From the NCBI GenBank assembly GCA_963698735.1, contig CAVOSA010000019.1, positions 319,838 to 383,837 on the forward strand: a stretch of 64,000 nucleotides of DNA, read 5' to 3'. The notes beneath the pieces are model-generated. The model was not told the DNA's origin, searched no databases, and was given only the letters and a program-made list of their open reading frames with translations. Origin of the DNA: RPQJ01 sp963698735. GTDB lineage: Bacteria > Pseudomonadota > Gammaproteobacteria > Steroidobacterales > Steroidobacteraceae. The translations under genes were made by a program, and so were the position numbers. Shown in pieces: positions 27,791 to 36,621 of this stretch (its first letter is position 1; the number at the start of each line of letters is the position of its first letter).

Positions 27791-28369
27791 TCAGGCCCTG
27801 GCAAGGTCCGCCGGCGTGTCCACGTCCAGCGCCGCGGAAGGCATGGGCACGGCAACCACGCGGTCGGCATGCAGCGACAGCAAAGCACGCGCGCCACGGT
27901 CGCCCTGCAATGCCGCCAGTTCCCCGAACAGTTCCGACGGAAATATCGCTGGCGCACCGGTCGTGCCAGTGTACTGAGCCGCGACGATCCGGTCGGGCCG
28001 CTGCTGCCAGCACATGACGAGCTGGCGCAAGTCGTCGGACGTGACCGCAACCTGATCGGCCAGTGCAATCAGGACTCCACGCGAGTCCGCGGGCGCGGCC
28101 GCCAGACCCGCGCGAATGGAACCCGCCATGCCCTGCGCGTAGTCCGGATTGAGGACCACGTTCACCGACACGTGGCGCACCAAGGGCTCGAGCCGATCTG
28201 CGTTCGCCCCGAGCACGACAGTGATGGCGTCGCGAGCATCGAGTTCCAGCAACGCGTCCAGCACACGTACCAGCATCGGGCGACCGCCGACAGCAGCCAG
28301 CTGCTTGGGTGACCCGAAGCGCGACGAACTGCCCGCCGCCAGCAGCACCACGTGCAGGCGTGGCGTCAT
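27791..28369 (-). CDS. mocA: Molybdenum cofactor cytidylyltransferase-like nucleotidyltransferase
   Basis: The 192-residue protein has the MobA/MocA nucleotidyltransferase fold: LLAAGSSSRFGSPKQL at the N terminus (nucleotide-binding Gly-rich loop and Lys), then NPDYAQGMAGSI, ALADQVAVT (metal Asp) and GAPAIFP. MocA transfers CMP to molybdopterin to make the MCD cofactor used by bacterial xanthine-oxidase-family enzymes. The xdhC gene overlaps its start by 4 bp and the divergent operon encodes such an enzyme, which strongly supports this role. The open frame extends upstream to 28789 but ATG 28369 is the family start. Confidence 0.85.
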   Translation of the reverse strand: MTPRLHVVLLAAGSSSRFGSPKQLAAVGGRPMLVRVLDALLELDARDAITVVLGANADRLEPLVRHVSVNVVLNPDYAQGMAGSIRAGLAAAPADSRGVLIALADQVAVTSDDLRQLVMCWQQRPDRIVAAQYTGTTGAPAIFPSELFGELAALQGDRGARALLSLHADRVVAVPMPSAALDVDTPADLARA

Positions 28370-29463
28370 CCGGCCGGGCCCGGGCGCGAAAATTCGCCAC
28401 CGTTCTTCCCATGAAAAGCCGACTGGATCTCCGCAACGATGGCGAGCGCGATGCTCGCCGGATCGCGCCCACCGAGATCGAGCCCCACGGGCGCATGCAG
28501 TCGCGCACCGAACATCGCGGCCGCCGTCGCGCCCAGGTCTGCGAGCAAGCGCTTGCGGCGCGACGCCGGCCCCAGCAGTCCTACGTACGGAATCGAGTAC
28601 GTCGCGAGCGTCCTGAGCGCAGCGAGGTCGGTCGCGAGGTGATGACTCATGATCACGGCGGCGTCGAACGCCGCGAGATCCACGTGTTGTGCGAGTTCCG
28701 CGGGAGTGGTCAACGCTACGCGCCGTGCACGCGGGAAGCGCGCGGCTTCCGCGTAGGCCGGACGATGATCCGCCACCGTTACGCGCCAACCAAGCGTGGC
28801 CGCGAATTCAACCACCGGCAGGGCGTCGGGTCCGCCGCCGACCAGCAGCAGCTCGCGCGGAAGCACGACGGGCGTCACGAACATGCGCACCCGTGGCGCG
28901 CCGAACTCGACGATGCGCGAATCCGCCGCAGGCCCGCGGGCCTGCAACTGTTCATCGAGCCAGGCTGCGACCGGTCGCGGCAGTCCCGTCGGACGTGACG
29001 GCCCACGCCCCGACCAGACGGATGCGCCCGCCGGCAACCCTGGGACGGAAGACTCGAGCACCAGGCCGTAAGTCGCGACAGTGCGCTGGCCGAAACAAGC
29101 CGCCAACGTGCCGAAGGGCTCCCAGGCCGCCGCCGGATCGAGGCGGACGAGCCAGACGTCCATCCCACCCTCACAGCCGGCGCCCAATCCCCACAGCAGG
29201 TCATCGTCGCCCGAGTTGTTGTACTGCACCATCTTCGGCGCGCCGGTCGCGAATACGGACTCTGCGTGTCCGGCCAGGTCGCTCTCCAGGCAGCCACCGG
29301 ACAGGAGCCCCTCGTAGCCGCCGCCAGGCGCGATCAGCATCTGCGCCCCGGCCTTGCGGTACGTCGACCCACGGGTGGCGACGACCGTCGCCAGCACGAG
29401 CGGCCACCGGCCGGACCGGGCGCGCTCGTACAGCGGCAGCAATTGGTGCAATGATCCGTCCAC
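28366..29463 (-). CDS. xdhC: XdhC/CoxI-family molybdenum cofactor chaperone
   Basis: The 365-residue protein has the XdhC/CoxI N-terminal domain (ATVVATRGSTYRKAGAQMLIA, GLLSGGCLE) and a C-terminal Rossmann domain (LLLVGGGPDALPV, VTVADHRP, MSHHLATDLAAL, YVGLLGPASRRKRLL). Such proteins bind and sulfurate the Mo cofactor and help insert it into xanthine-oxidase-family subunits. It starts with GTG 29463, 69 bp from the divergent 2Fe-2S subunit gene, and overlaps mocA by 4 bp. Together these are the maturation half of a Mo-hydroxylase locus. Confidence 0.92.
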   Translation of the reverse strand: MDGSLHQLLPLYERARSGRWPLVLATVVATRGSTYRKAGAQMLIAPGGGYEGLLSGGCLESDLAGHAESVFATGAPKMVQYNNSGDDDLLWGLGAGCEGGMDVWLVRLDPAAAWEPFGTLAACFGQRTVATYGLVLESSVPGLPAGASVWSGRGPSRPTGLPRPVAAWLDEQLQARGPAADSRIVEFGAPRVRMFVTPVVLPRELLLVGGGPDALPVVEFAATLGWRVTVADHRPAYAEAARFPRARRVALTTPAELAQHVDLAAFDAAVIMSHHLATDLAALRTLATYSIPYVGLLGPASRRKRLLADLGATAAAMFGARLHAPVGLDLGGRDPASIALAIVAEIQSAFHGKNGGEFSRPGPAG

Positions 29464-29532
29464 GGTACGGCTTTATACTAAATTCAACAGGCCGGCCCAC
29501 CGGCGAATGCACTCCTGCCTTGGGGAACCACG

Positions 29533-29994
29533 ATGATCACGCTGACGCTGAACGGCAAGACGGTCGAACTGTCCGCCACACCCGACACTCCGCTGCTCTG
29601 GGCGCTGCGCGATGAACTTGGCTATACCGGCACCAAGTTCGGCTGTGGCATCGCTGCCTGCGGCGCGTGCACCGTGCACGTGGACGGCAAGCCTACCCGC
29701 GCCTGCGTGACCAAAATCGAATCGGTCGCAGGCAGGCAGGTGACGACGATCGAGGCAATGGACTCGAACCGCATCGGGCAGGCCCTGCAGGCCGCGTGGA
29801 TCCGCAATGACGTGCCGCAGTGCGGCTACTGCCAGAGCGGGCAGATCATGAGCGCCGCTGCGCTGCTGGCGAAGAATCCCAAGCCCAGCGACGCCGACAT
29901 CGACGAGGCCATGCGCCGGAACCTGTGTCGCTGCGGCACCTACAACCAGATCCGCGCCGCCATCAAGGACGCTGCCACGGCGCTCGGCGCCTGA
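29533..29994 (+). CDS. 2Fe-2S subunit of a molybdenum hydroxylase (IorA-like)
   Basis: The 153-residue protein has the two-cluster layout of small xanthine-oxidase-family subunits. A plant ferredoxin-type cluster uses Cys38, Cys43, Cys46 and Cys58 (CGIAACGAC...C). A helical cluster uses Cys97, Cys100, Cys132 and Cys134 (CGYCQSG, CRCGTY). It matches the alpha subunit of isoquinoline 1-oxidoreductase-type enzymes. It passes electrons from the Mo subunit (next gene, 15 bp downstream), probably to the cytochrome encoded after that. It lacks its own signal, so it would be exported with the Tat-signal-bearing large subunit. Confidence 0.93.
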   Translation: MITLTLNGKTVELSATPDTPLLWALRDELGYTGTKFGCGIAACGACTVHVDGKPTRACVTKIESVAGRQVTTIEAMDSNRIGQALQAAWIRNDVPQCGYCQSGQIMSAAALLAKNPKPSDADIDEAMRRNLCRCGTYNQIRAAIKDAATALGA

Positions 29995-30009
29995 GGCACG
30001 GAGACAGTC

Positions 30010-32136
30010 ATGAGCACCAACACATTCACCACGCGCCGTGATTTCCTCAAGGGCTCGGCGGCCGCGACCGGCGCGCTGGTCATCGGTTTCACGCTTCCCG
30101 CCGCATCACGCTTTGCGGAAGCCGCAGCAACCGGCAGCGGCGCAAGCTTCGCGCCGAACGCTTTCCTGCGCATCGCCCCGGACGGGCAGATCACGGTCGT
30201 CTGCGGTTTGTCGGAGATGGGCCAGGGCGTGCACATGGGCATCGCCTCGCTCGTCGCCGAGGAACTCGATGCCGACTGGAAGAGCATCCGGCTCGAGCAG
30301 GCCCCCGCGGACAAGGCCTACGCCAATCCGGCGTTCGGCATGCAGGCGACGGGCGGCTCGACCTCGATCCGCGGCCACTACCTGCCGATGCGCAAGGCTG
30401 GCGCGGCGGCGCGACAGATGCTGGTCACGGCGGCGGCTGCGCAGTGGGGTGTCGACGCGGCGACCTGTCGCACTGAGAACGGCCGGGTCATCGGTGCCGA
30501 CGGTCGCTCGCTGGGGTACGGCGAACTCGCCGCGGCGGCGGCGAAGCTGCCGGTACCGCAGGACCCGCCGCTCAAGGATCCGAAAGACTTCCGCATCCTC
30601 GGCAAGGGCCACACGCGCATCGACACGCCGGCGAAGGTCAACGGCAGCGCGGGATTCGGCATCGACGTGAAGCTGCCCGGCTTGCTCACCGCCGTGATGG
30701 CGCATGCACCGGTGCCGGGCGCGAAGGTGGTGTCGCTCGACGATGCCGCCGCCAGGGCCATTCCCGGCGTGCGGCAGGTCGTGCAGATTCCGCAAGGCGT
30801 CGCCGTGCTCGCCGACGGGTACTGGCCCGCACTGAAAGGTCGCGACGCGCTGGTAATCAAGTGGGACGACGGTCCTCTGGGGACGTTGTCGTCCGAGGCG
30901 ATCTCGAAGTCGCTGACCGCCGCGACCACGAAGCCAGGCAAGGTCGCACGCAACGAAGGCGACGTGGGCGCAGCCGTTGCGCGGACGGTCGAGGCCGTCT
31001 ACGAGGCGCCCTACCTCGCGCACGCCTGCATGGAGCCGATGAACTGCACGGCGTGGGTGCGCGCGGGAGACGCAGAAATCTGGGCGCCGACGCAGGGACC
31101 CGGGCCGGCTCAGGGCATCGTCGCGCAGTTGACAGGCCTGGCTCCGGAAAAGGTGCAGGTCCACACCACCTACCTGGGCGGTGGCTTCGGCCGGCGCTTC
31201 GCGGCGGACTTCGTCATCTCCGCCACGTTGATCGCCAAGGCTGCCGGCGTGCCGGTGAAACTGGTCTACACGCGCGAGGACGACATTCGCGGCTGGTTCT
31301 ACAGGCCCGCCTCGGTTACGCGTTTCACCGCCGGACTGGATAAGGACGGCAACCCGGTGTCGTTCTTTGCGCGCATCGCGGCGCCGGCGCTGATGGTGGC
31401 GGCGGGATTCGTGAAGGAACTGCCGAAAGGCATCGACGACCCGGCCGTTGAAGGCATCAGCGACTGTCCGTATGCGTTTCCGAACCTGCGCGTCGAGTAC
31501 GCGCAGACGGAACCGGGCATCCCGGTGTGGTTCTGGCGTTCGGTCGGTCACTCGCAGAACGCCTACTTCATCGAATCGTTCATCGACGAAGTGGCTGCGG
31601 CCGCGGGCAAGGATCCGGTGGAGTTCCGCCGCTCGCTGCTCGGCAAGCAACCGCGGCTGCGCGGAGCGCTCGACCTTGCGGCGCAGAAGGCGGGTTGGGG
31701 CTCACCGCTGCCGGCGGGCAGGCATCGAGGCGTGGCCGTCGCCAGTTCGTTCGGCAGTTTCGTCGCGCAGGTGGCGGAAGTCTCGGTGGATGCGAACGGC
31801 AAGCCGCGCGTGCATCGCGTCGTCGCTGCCGTCGATTGCGGCGCAACCGTGAATCCGGAGATCATCAAGCGGCAGGTCGAGGGCGCGATCGTCTATGGCC
31901 TGAGCGCCGCACTGCACGAAAAGATCACGTTCAAGGATGGTCGGGTCGAGCAGTCGAACTTCGACGACTACCCGATGCTGCGTATGAGCGAAATGCCGAT
32001 AGTCGAGGTGCACATCGTGCCGAGTACCGAGGCGCCAGGCGGCATCGGCGAGCCCGGGTTGCCGCCAGCGACGCCTGCAGTGGTGAACGCGATGTTCGCG
32101 GCGACGGGCAAGCGAGTCAGAAAGCTGCCCGTGTAG
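30010..32136 (+). CDS. Molybdopterin-binding catalytic subunit, Tat-exported (IorB-like)
   Basis: The 708-residue protein starts with a twin-arginine signal (TTRRDFLKG) followed by a hydrophobic Ala-rich stretch. The mature part is the aldehyde oxidase/xanthine dehydrogenase Mo-binding fold in the IorB arrangement: GLSEMGQGVHMGIASLVAEEL, LGGGFGRRF and the C-terminal GGIGEPGLPPATPAVVNA, where Glu is the catalytic base. Members hydroxylate N-heterocycles or oxidise aldehydes in the periplasm. The substrate is not deducible. It is co-transcribed with the 2Fe-2S subunit and followed after 8 bp by a diheme cytochrome c, the likely electron acceptor. Confidence 0.93.
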   Translation: MSTNTFTTRRDFLKGSAAATGALVIGFTLPAASRFAEAAATGSGASFAPNAFLRIAPDGQITVVCGLSEMGQGVHMGIASLVAEELDADWKSIRLEQAPADKAYANPAFGMQATGGSTSIRGHYLPMRKAGAAARQMLVTAAAAQWGVDAATCRTENGRVIGADGRSLGYGELAAAAAKLPVPQDPPLKDPKDFRILGKGHTRIDTPAKVNGSAGFGIDVKLPGLLTAVMAHAPVPGAKVVSLDDAAARAIPGVRQVVQIPQGVAVLADGYWPALKGRDALVIKWDDGPLGTLSSEAISKSLTAATTKPGKVARNEGDVGAAVARTVEAVYEAPYLAHACMEPMNCTAWVRAGDAEIWAPTQGPGPAQGIVAQLTGLAPEKVQVHTTYLGGGFGRRFAADFVISATLIAKAAGVPVKLVYTREDDIRGWFYRPASVTRFTAGLDKDGNPVSFFARIAAPALMVAAGFVKELPKGIDDPAVEGISDCPYAFPNLRVEYAQTEPGIPVWFWRSVGHSQNAYFIESFIDEVAAAAGKDPVEFRRSLLGKQPRLRGALDLAAQKAGWGSPLPAGRHRGVAVASSFGSFVAQVAEVSVDANGKPRVHRVVAAVDCGATVNPEIIKRQVEGAIVYGLSAALHEKITFKDGRVEQSNFDDYPMLRMSEMPIVEVHIVPSTEAPGGIGEPGLPPATPAVVNAMFAATGKRVRKLPV

Positions 32137-32144
32137 GACAGCGG

Positions 32145-33131
32145 GTGCCAACGACGCGACTTCAAGCACTCGCGGTAGTCGCATCGGCCGCAGTGGCCTT
32201 GCCTGCGCTGGCGATCGCAACCGACCCAGCATCGGTCGTGCCGGCGTGGGCATTCCCCGGCAACACGCCGCCAGCCGTGCCGGCGCAGCCACTCGACGAA
32301 CATCAAGTGCTGCACTTGCCCGGCAGTCGCGTCACGTTCACGCGCGGCCAGATTGCGGATCTGTTCTCGACGCCTGACTGGTATCCGGAATCGCATCCGC
32401 CGATGCCGGAAATCGTGGCGCACGGACGCAAACCCACCGTGCCGGCCTGCGGCTACTGTCACCTGCCGGACGGCCAGGGGCGGCCCGAGAATGCGCCGCT
32501 CGCGGGCCTCCCCGCTGCCTACATCGTGGCCCAGGTCGCGGACATGCGCAGTGGCGCGCGACGCAGCGCATGGCAAGGGCCGCACGCCCCGAATGACCTG
32601 ATGCACGCGTTGGCGAAGAACGCGACCAGCGTCGAGGTTGCGGCCGCGGCCGATTACTTTTCCAGGCTGCGCCTCACGCGGCGCACCGAAGTGATCGAGA
32701 CGAGCACCGTGCCGATCATGCGCGAGTCACGCTGGGTTTACTTGCTGGCCGATGGCGCAGGCACCGAGCCACTGGGCGAGCGCATCATCGAGGTGCCCGT
32801 GGATTCCGGCCGTCATGAACTCCGGGACGCGGCAGCGCCCTACCGCGCCTACGTTCCTGTAGGCAGCATTGCGCGCGGCAAGCGTCTTGTCGAAAGCGGC
32901 AACGGCGACGCTGCTGTCGCCTGCGCGACGTGCCATGGACCGGACCTGCGCGGCGTCGGACTCATCCCGCCGCTGGCGGGAAGATCGCCGAGCTACCTCG
33001 TGCGACAGTTGCTGGCCTTTCGGACCGGTGCCCGCGCGTCGCCGCTCGGCCAACCGATGGCCGCGGTCGCGACGAAGCTCGATGAGCGCGACATGATTGC
33101 AGCCGCTGCGTATGCGGCCGTGATCCCGTGA
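32145..33131 (+). CDS. Periplasmic diheme cytochrome c
   Basis: The 328-residue exported protein has a signal peptide (LQALAVVASAAVALPALAIA) and two c-type haem motifs, CGYCH (102-106) and CATCH (260-264), each in a cytochrome c-like domain (GQGRPENAPLAGLPAAYIV and GVGLIPPLAGRSPSYLVRQL). It lies directly after the Mo subunit and is very likely its electron acceptor, as with cytochromes of other periplasmic IorAB-like enzymes. The start is GTG 32145; no ATG lies between it and the end of iorB. The frame is open upstream through iorB, but that is a shadow. Confidence 0.9.
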   Translation: MPTTRLQALAVVASAAVALPALAIATDPASVVPAWAFPGNTPPAVPAQPLDEHQVLHLPGSRVTFTRGQIADLFSTPDWYPESHPPMPEIVAHGRKPTVPACGYCHLPDGQGRPENAPLAGLPAAYIVAQVADMRSGARRSAWQGPHAPNDLMHALAKNATSVEVAAAADYFSRLRLTRRTEVIETSTVPIMRESRWVYLLADGAGTEPLGERIIEVPVDSGRHELRDAAAPYRAYVPVGSIARGKRLVESGNGDAAVACATCHGPDLRGVGLIPPLAGRSPSYLVRQLLAFRTGARASPLGQPMAAVATKLDERDMIAAAAYAAVIP

Positions 33132-33160
33132 TCCGCAACAAGATGGAGGTATCCGCAATG

Positions 33161-33586
33161 TACAGGGCAATGCTTGGCATCCTGCTCACATTCACGGTCA
33201 CGCTTGGCGCGATCGCCAGCGACGCGAATCCACCCTCAGGCCAGCCAGTCACGGCCGCGGCGAATGCCGCGAAGCCGCAACAATACCTCTACGTATTGCG
33301 GCTGGCGCCGCGCCTGCACGACGACAACGCGTGGACCGAGGCGGACAACGCGGCGGTCTCAAGGCACTTTCAGCACCTGAAGGCCGCGACTGCGGCCGGG
33401 CGCGTCATCCTGGCCGGGCGCACGACCGAATCCGGCGACAAGACGATGGGCCTCGTGATCTTCGAGGCCGCGGACGACGATGAGGCGCGCAGGTTCATGG
33501 AGTCCGACCCGAGCGTGATCGCAGGCGTCATGACGGCGACGCTGCACCCCTACGCCGTTGCACTGCAACGCGCGCCCCGGAACTGA
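33161..33586 (+). CDS. Secreted YciI-domain protein
   Basis: The 141-residue protein has a signal peptide (AMLGILLTFTVTLGAIAS). A YciI-like alpha-beta domain follows (YLYVLRLAPRLHD, HFQHLKAATAAGRVILAGRT, MGLVIFEAADDDEARRFMESDP, LHPYAVAL). YciI proteins are usually cytoplasmic ferredoxin-like folds with a conserved His-Asp pair; an exported version is uncommon. GGAGG precedes ATG 33161 at 8 bases; the upstream GTG 33128 overlaps the cytochrome stop but lacks this. It closes the Mo-hydroxylase operon, so a periplasmic role connected with that enzyme is plausible. Confidence 0.8.
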   Translation, partial: YRAMLGILLTFTVTLGAIASDANPPSGQPVTAAANAAKPQQYLYVLRLAPRLHDDNAWTEADNAAVSRHFQHLKAATAAGRVILAGRTTESGDKTMGLVIFEAADDDEARRFMESDPSVIAGVMTATLHPYAVALQRAPRN

Positions 33587-33769
33587 AGTCCGGCGCAACT
33601 GGGTAGACGATCCCCGCTTTATCGATTATCCCGTATTGCCGTATGCCGACCGAGAGCGCCGAGTACACCCAGCCCGGCGGATTGCCGGCTGCCCTCCGCG
33701 CCAGACCACGAAGGACACCGCTGGTCGCCGGACTCGACGAGTCCAAACTCAATCCTGGGGGACATCACC

Positions 33770-34150
33770 ATGGCGACCGCAAAGAAGGCGGTGAATTTTT
33801 CGTTCAAGTCCACGGGCGTCACGTACGCAGTGGTCCCGGGCGGCGGCGGCGTGAACCACATCAACCTCGAGGGGACGGCGACAGGGTTCGGCACGGTGCT
33901 CGGCACGCTTTCGTTCTATGCCGACGCTCCGGGCGCGCAGAGCGGCCGGACCCACTGGGTCGGCGACGCGTACCTGGACAACGGTGACCAGGTCTACGGA
34001 ACCAGCGAAGGATTCTGGGAAAACAGCGGCAAGCACAAGTGGCGCGTGCGCGGAACGTTGCGGACGTCGACCGGCGCCATGTTCCAGTCAGACGGTGTCG
34101 TCAGCCTGGATGGACGGACGTACAAGGGCTCGTTGACCGAGTGGACGTGA
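33770..34150 (+). CDS. Uncharacterised beta-rich 126-residue protein
   Basis: I do not recognise this gene. The protein is rich in Gly, Thr and aromatic residues in alternating patterns (NFSFKSTGVTYAVVPGGGG, GTVLGTLSFYAD, WRVRGTLRTSTGAMFQSDG), which suggests a small beta-barrel or sandwich such as a lipocalin-like fold. It has no signal peptide, cysteines or evident catalytic motif. Codon use is normal for the region and CTGGGGGA precedes ATG 33770, so it is likely a real gene. It is isolated between the Mo-hydroxylase operon and the OmpA-type gene, with a strong hairpin just after it. Confidence 0.7.
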   Translation: MATAKKAVNFSFKSTGVTYAVVPGGGGVNHINLEGTATGFGTVLGTLSFYADAPGAQSGRTHWVGDAYLDNGDQVYGTSEGFWENSGKHKWRVRGTLRTSTGAMFQSDGVVSLDGRTYKGSLTEWT

Positions 34151-34175
34151 GGCAACGAGGGGCCTGAGAACGAAA

Positions 34176-34203
34176 GGGCCGGCAGGATCGCTCCTGCCGG
34201 CCC
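34176..34203. terminator. Perfect 12-bp hairpin between convergent genes
   Basis: The sequence GGGCCGGCAGGA - TCGC - TCCTGCCGGCCC forms a perfect 12-bp GC-rich stem with a four-base loop. It lies 25 bp after the stop of the beta-rich protein gene and 31 bp beyond the end of the convergent OmpA-type gene. It has no long T run on either side, so it is either a bidirectional terminator of modest strength or an RNA-stabilising hairpin. Confidence 0.65.
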
Positions 34204-34234
34204 AGCATTCATCTGCAGTCAGCAGACTGCGGAC

Positions 34235-35473
34235 TCAGCGTGAAGGACCACAATCCGTGCGACGGATGACTACGCGACGGTTCAGCGCGCGCCCTTCTTC
34301 GGTGGCGTTGTCCGCGACGGGCATCGACTCACCGTAGCCGATCGCCGTCATGCGTCCCGGTGCCACGCCCAGCGCCGCCAGGTAATCCAGTACCGCCTGC
34401 GCACGCCGCTTGGACAGCTCCAGGTTGTAGGCGTCATCGCCGACGCTGTCCGTGTGGCCAGCCACCTCTCCGCCAACGAACTCCAGTTCTTTCAGGCGCG
34501 CGGCAACGCCGTCTAGCACGGCACGGTCCGCTGCGGTCAGCTCGGCTGAATCGAAGCCGAACTGCAGCTGGACGCTGACGTCGCAGGAACACCCATTGGG
34601 TCCGACCCGTTCGCCCGCCGGCGTGTTGGGACAGCGGTCGTTTGCGTCAATGACGCCGTCGCCATCGCTGTCCACAGGTGCCGCCGCGGCGGCAACCGCG
34701 ACCGGTGCAGCGACCGGTGCCGCCGCCTCGACATGCGACCTCCGGTGGAACCCGAAGTCAGTACGGTAGATCGCACTGAACGTGATGCGGTCGACGTCGA
34801 CCTCGCCCAGGCCGTTCTCGTCGCCGACGTCGGTGAACTGCTGGTAGTCGAGCCGTGAGGTCCAGCGCCCGCGCGTATAGCCGAGGCCCGCGCCCCACAG
34901 GAAGGACTGTGACGTCGAGGAATCACTGAAGGAGCCTGCGGGTTCGCCGTCGACCGAGGTCGCGACCGAGCCGTCGTTGTTGCCGAAGTACATGCCGGCG
35001 CGTGCATAGACCTGCCATCCTGCACCGACCGGCAGCGTGGCAAGCAGCGACAGGGCGGGCCCGGCGCTGTCGACGTTGAACGTCGAATTCGACCCGGCCG
35101 CAGTCACGCCGTCGGTGACGTCAGCGTTGTACTTGTACTCGGCTTCGCCGAGGTCCAGGTACGCTGCCTCCACGGCGAGATAGCGCATGACCTGGTAGCC
35201 AAGCGTGATGCCCCAGGTGAAGCTGTCCTCGCTCGTCTCCGAGCTGCTGTCGGTCACGCTGAGGCCGACATCGCCGAGCGCCGCAGCAAGTTGGTTGTCG
35301 AGGTCGCGCTGGTCGAGCCCAAACGACGACTGGCCCAGGTCAAACCCCCAGTAGAAGCCGGGCGTGAGGGGGCTGGTGGAGCCAAATGCACTGTGCAGCC
35401 CGTGGTTGTCCGCCGCGTGGACGGGCATCGTGGCCAGGCCAGCGAGCATGGCAAGGGCGATTCGGGATTTCAT
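34235..35473 (-). CDS. OmpA-family outer-membrane protein
   Basis: The 412-residue protein has a signal peptide (ALAMLAGLATMPVHA), then an eight-strand-like beta-barrel (GFYWGFDLGQSSFG... WGAGLGYTRGRWTSRLDYQQF). An Ala/Val/Pro linker leads to a thrombospondin type 3-like calcium repeat (DSDGDGVIDANDRCPNTP) and an OmpA C-terminal peptidoglycan-binding domain (FGFDSAELTAADRAVL, GHTDSVGDDAYNLELSKRRA). It links outer membrane and cell wall. AGGAG precedes ATG 35473 at 8 bases. It lies at the edge of the stress-type region. Confidence 0.93.
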   Translation of the reverse strand: MKSRIALAMLAGLATMPVHAADNHGLHSAFGSTSPLTPGFYWGFDLGQSSFGLDQRDLDNQLAAALGDVGLSVTDSSSETSEDSFTWGITLGYQVMRYLAVEAAYLDLGEAEYKYNADVTDGVTAAGSNSTFNVDSAGPALSLLATLPVGAGWQVYARAGMYFGNNDGSVATSVDGEPAGSFSDSSTSQSFLWGAGLGYTRGRWTSRLDYQQFTDVGDENGLGEVDVDRITFSAIYRTDFGFHRRSHVEAAAPVAAPVAVAAAAAPVDSDGDGVIDANDRCPNTPAGERVGPNGCSCDVSVQLQFGFDSAELTAADRAVLDGVAARLKELEFVGGEVAGHTDSVGDDAYNLELSKRRAQAVLDYLAALGVAPGRMTAIGYGESMPVADNATEEGRALNRRVVIRRTDCGPSR

Positions 35474-35594
35474 GACGGACACTCCTGATTTCCGGGCCAC
35501 AGCCGGCCGCATGCGATACGGACAAACGTATCCGAAGTCTAGACGCAGCGGGTGGGACCTGCATCACGGATTCCCGAGCCAAGTTGCATGTGAG

Positions 35595-36290
35595 TCACGA
35601 TGGCTGAGCAAGCCGCCGATGCAGCATCCGCAAGGCATACAAGCTGAGCGCAGCGCCGGCGAGGCCGCAGGCTACCAGCCAGCCGATGTGGCGATTGACT
35701 ACGCCAGCACCAAGCAAAACGGCGCCGACCGCGTATGGCAGTTCCGCCAAGGCCAGTGCCGCAAAGTATGTCCGGAAGCGCACGCCGAGATACCCGCACA
35801 GGTACCCGGGGATCTCCGAAGGCAGCGCGAGACACAGCAGCAGGACCCATGTGAACGTGTACTCGCTCGGAGCACGCTGGCGATAGAAATCAAACTGACT
35901 GGACGTTCTTGGCGCCGTTCCCTGCGGCCGACGCAACCCGCGACCCAGCACAAAGGTGAAGATGCCACCCAGCAGCCAGCCGAGCCACAGGAGGACGAGC
36001 GTGACCGTATTGCCCCAGGTGAACACGGCCGGAGGCAACAGGAGCGCACTGGAGAAAAAAGCGAGGACTGCCGACAGGGCGGCGAGCAACACGAACACGA
36101 TGGCGCCGAGGTAAGGGTGCCCGGCAATCAGCGGTTCTGCGGCCGCCAGCACTCGCTGCAGGCTTTCGTAGACCTCGTCGACGGACAACAGGAGCGCCAG
36201 GGACGCGCAGAACAGCACGACGACGACCGCGCGAGCCCAGCTGCGAGCAAGGGAATTCGGGGGAGCGGCGACGCTCGGCGACTCAATCAT
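35595..36290 (-). CDS. TVP38/TMEM64 (DedA-like, VTT-domain) membrane protein
   Basis: The 231-residue protein has an N-terminal membrane helix (ARAVVVVLFCASLALLLSV), then helices HPYLGAIVFVLLAALSAVLAFF and LLLPPAVFTWGNTVTLVLLWLGWLLGGIFTFVLGR. The VTT core follows, with LALPSEIPGYLCGYLGVRFRTYFAALALAELPYAVG and two last helices. DedA/VTT proteins include lipid scramblases. ATG 36290 gives a compact family-length protein; the frame continues upstream to 36497 without membrane or family features. It is separated by 331 bp from the divergent hydrolase gene. Confidence 0.82.
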   Translation of the reverse strand: MIESPSVAAPPNSLARSWARAVVVVLFCASLALLLSVDEVYESLQRVLAAAEPLIAGHPYLGAIVFVLLAALSAVLAFFSSALLLPPAVFTWGNTVTLVLLWLGWLLGGIFTFVLGRGLRRPQGTAPRTSSQFDFYRQRAPSEYTFTWVLLLCLALPSEIPGYLCGYLGVRFRTYFAALALAELPYAVGAVLLGAGVVNRHIGWLVACGLAGAALSLYALRMLHRRLAQPS

Positions 36291-36621
36291 CGGTTCGCGA
36301 CCATGGGCGCAGGTGGAACTCGCGGCAAGGAAATCGCCACCCCATTGATGTTGACCCTTCCCGCGGCCTTCCCACTGCGTAACGGTAGCAGGCATGCCCG
36401 ATCGCGCGCGCGGACGGAATCTGCGTACCAGTGATTGATTGCGCAACCAGACAGGTACTGCAGCCCCTTGGAACCACTTGCAGGTCGACTGCGGCATCGA
36501 GGTGAGCCCCCGGCTTGACGACGTTACATCTACGGATGTGCCGGGATTCCGTTTGACCCAAGTATGCAGCGGAGACCGTCGTGATACGCGAGATCCGGGG
36601 GGCCTTCCGAGGGGTCAACGC
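36291..36621. other. Divergent intergenic region
   Basis: This 331-bp stretch lies between the divergent VTT-protein and hydrolase genes and holds no supported gene. A small inverted repeat, ACATC-TACG-GATGT, is at about 36528-36541 and follows TTGACG, which could be part of a -35 element, but no matching -10 is obvious. It could serve as an operator for the hydrolase gene; this is only a suggestion from position. Confidence 0.3.
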
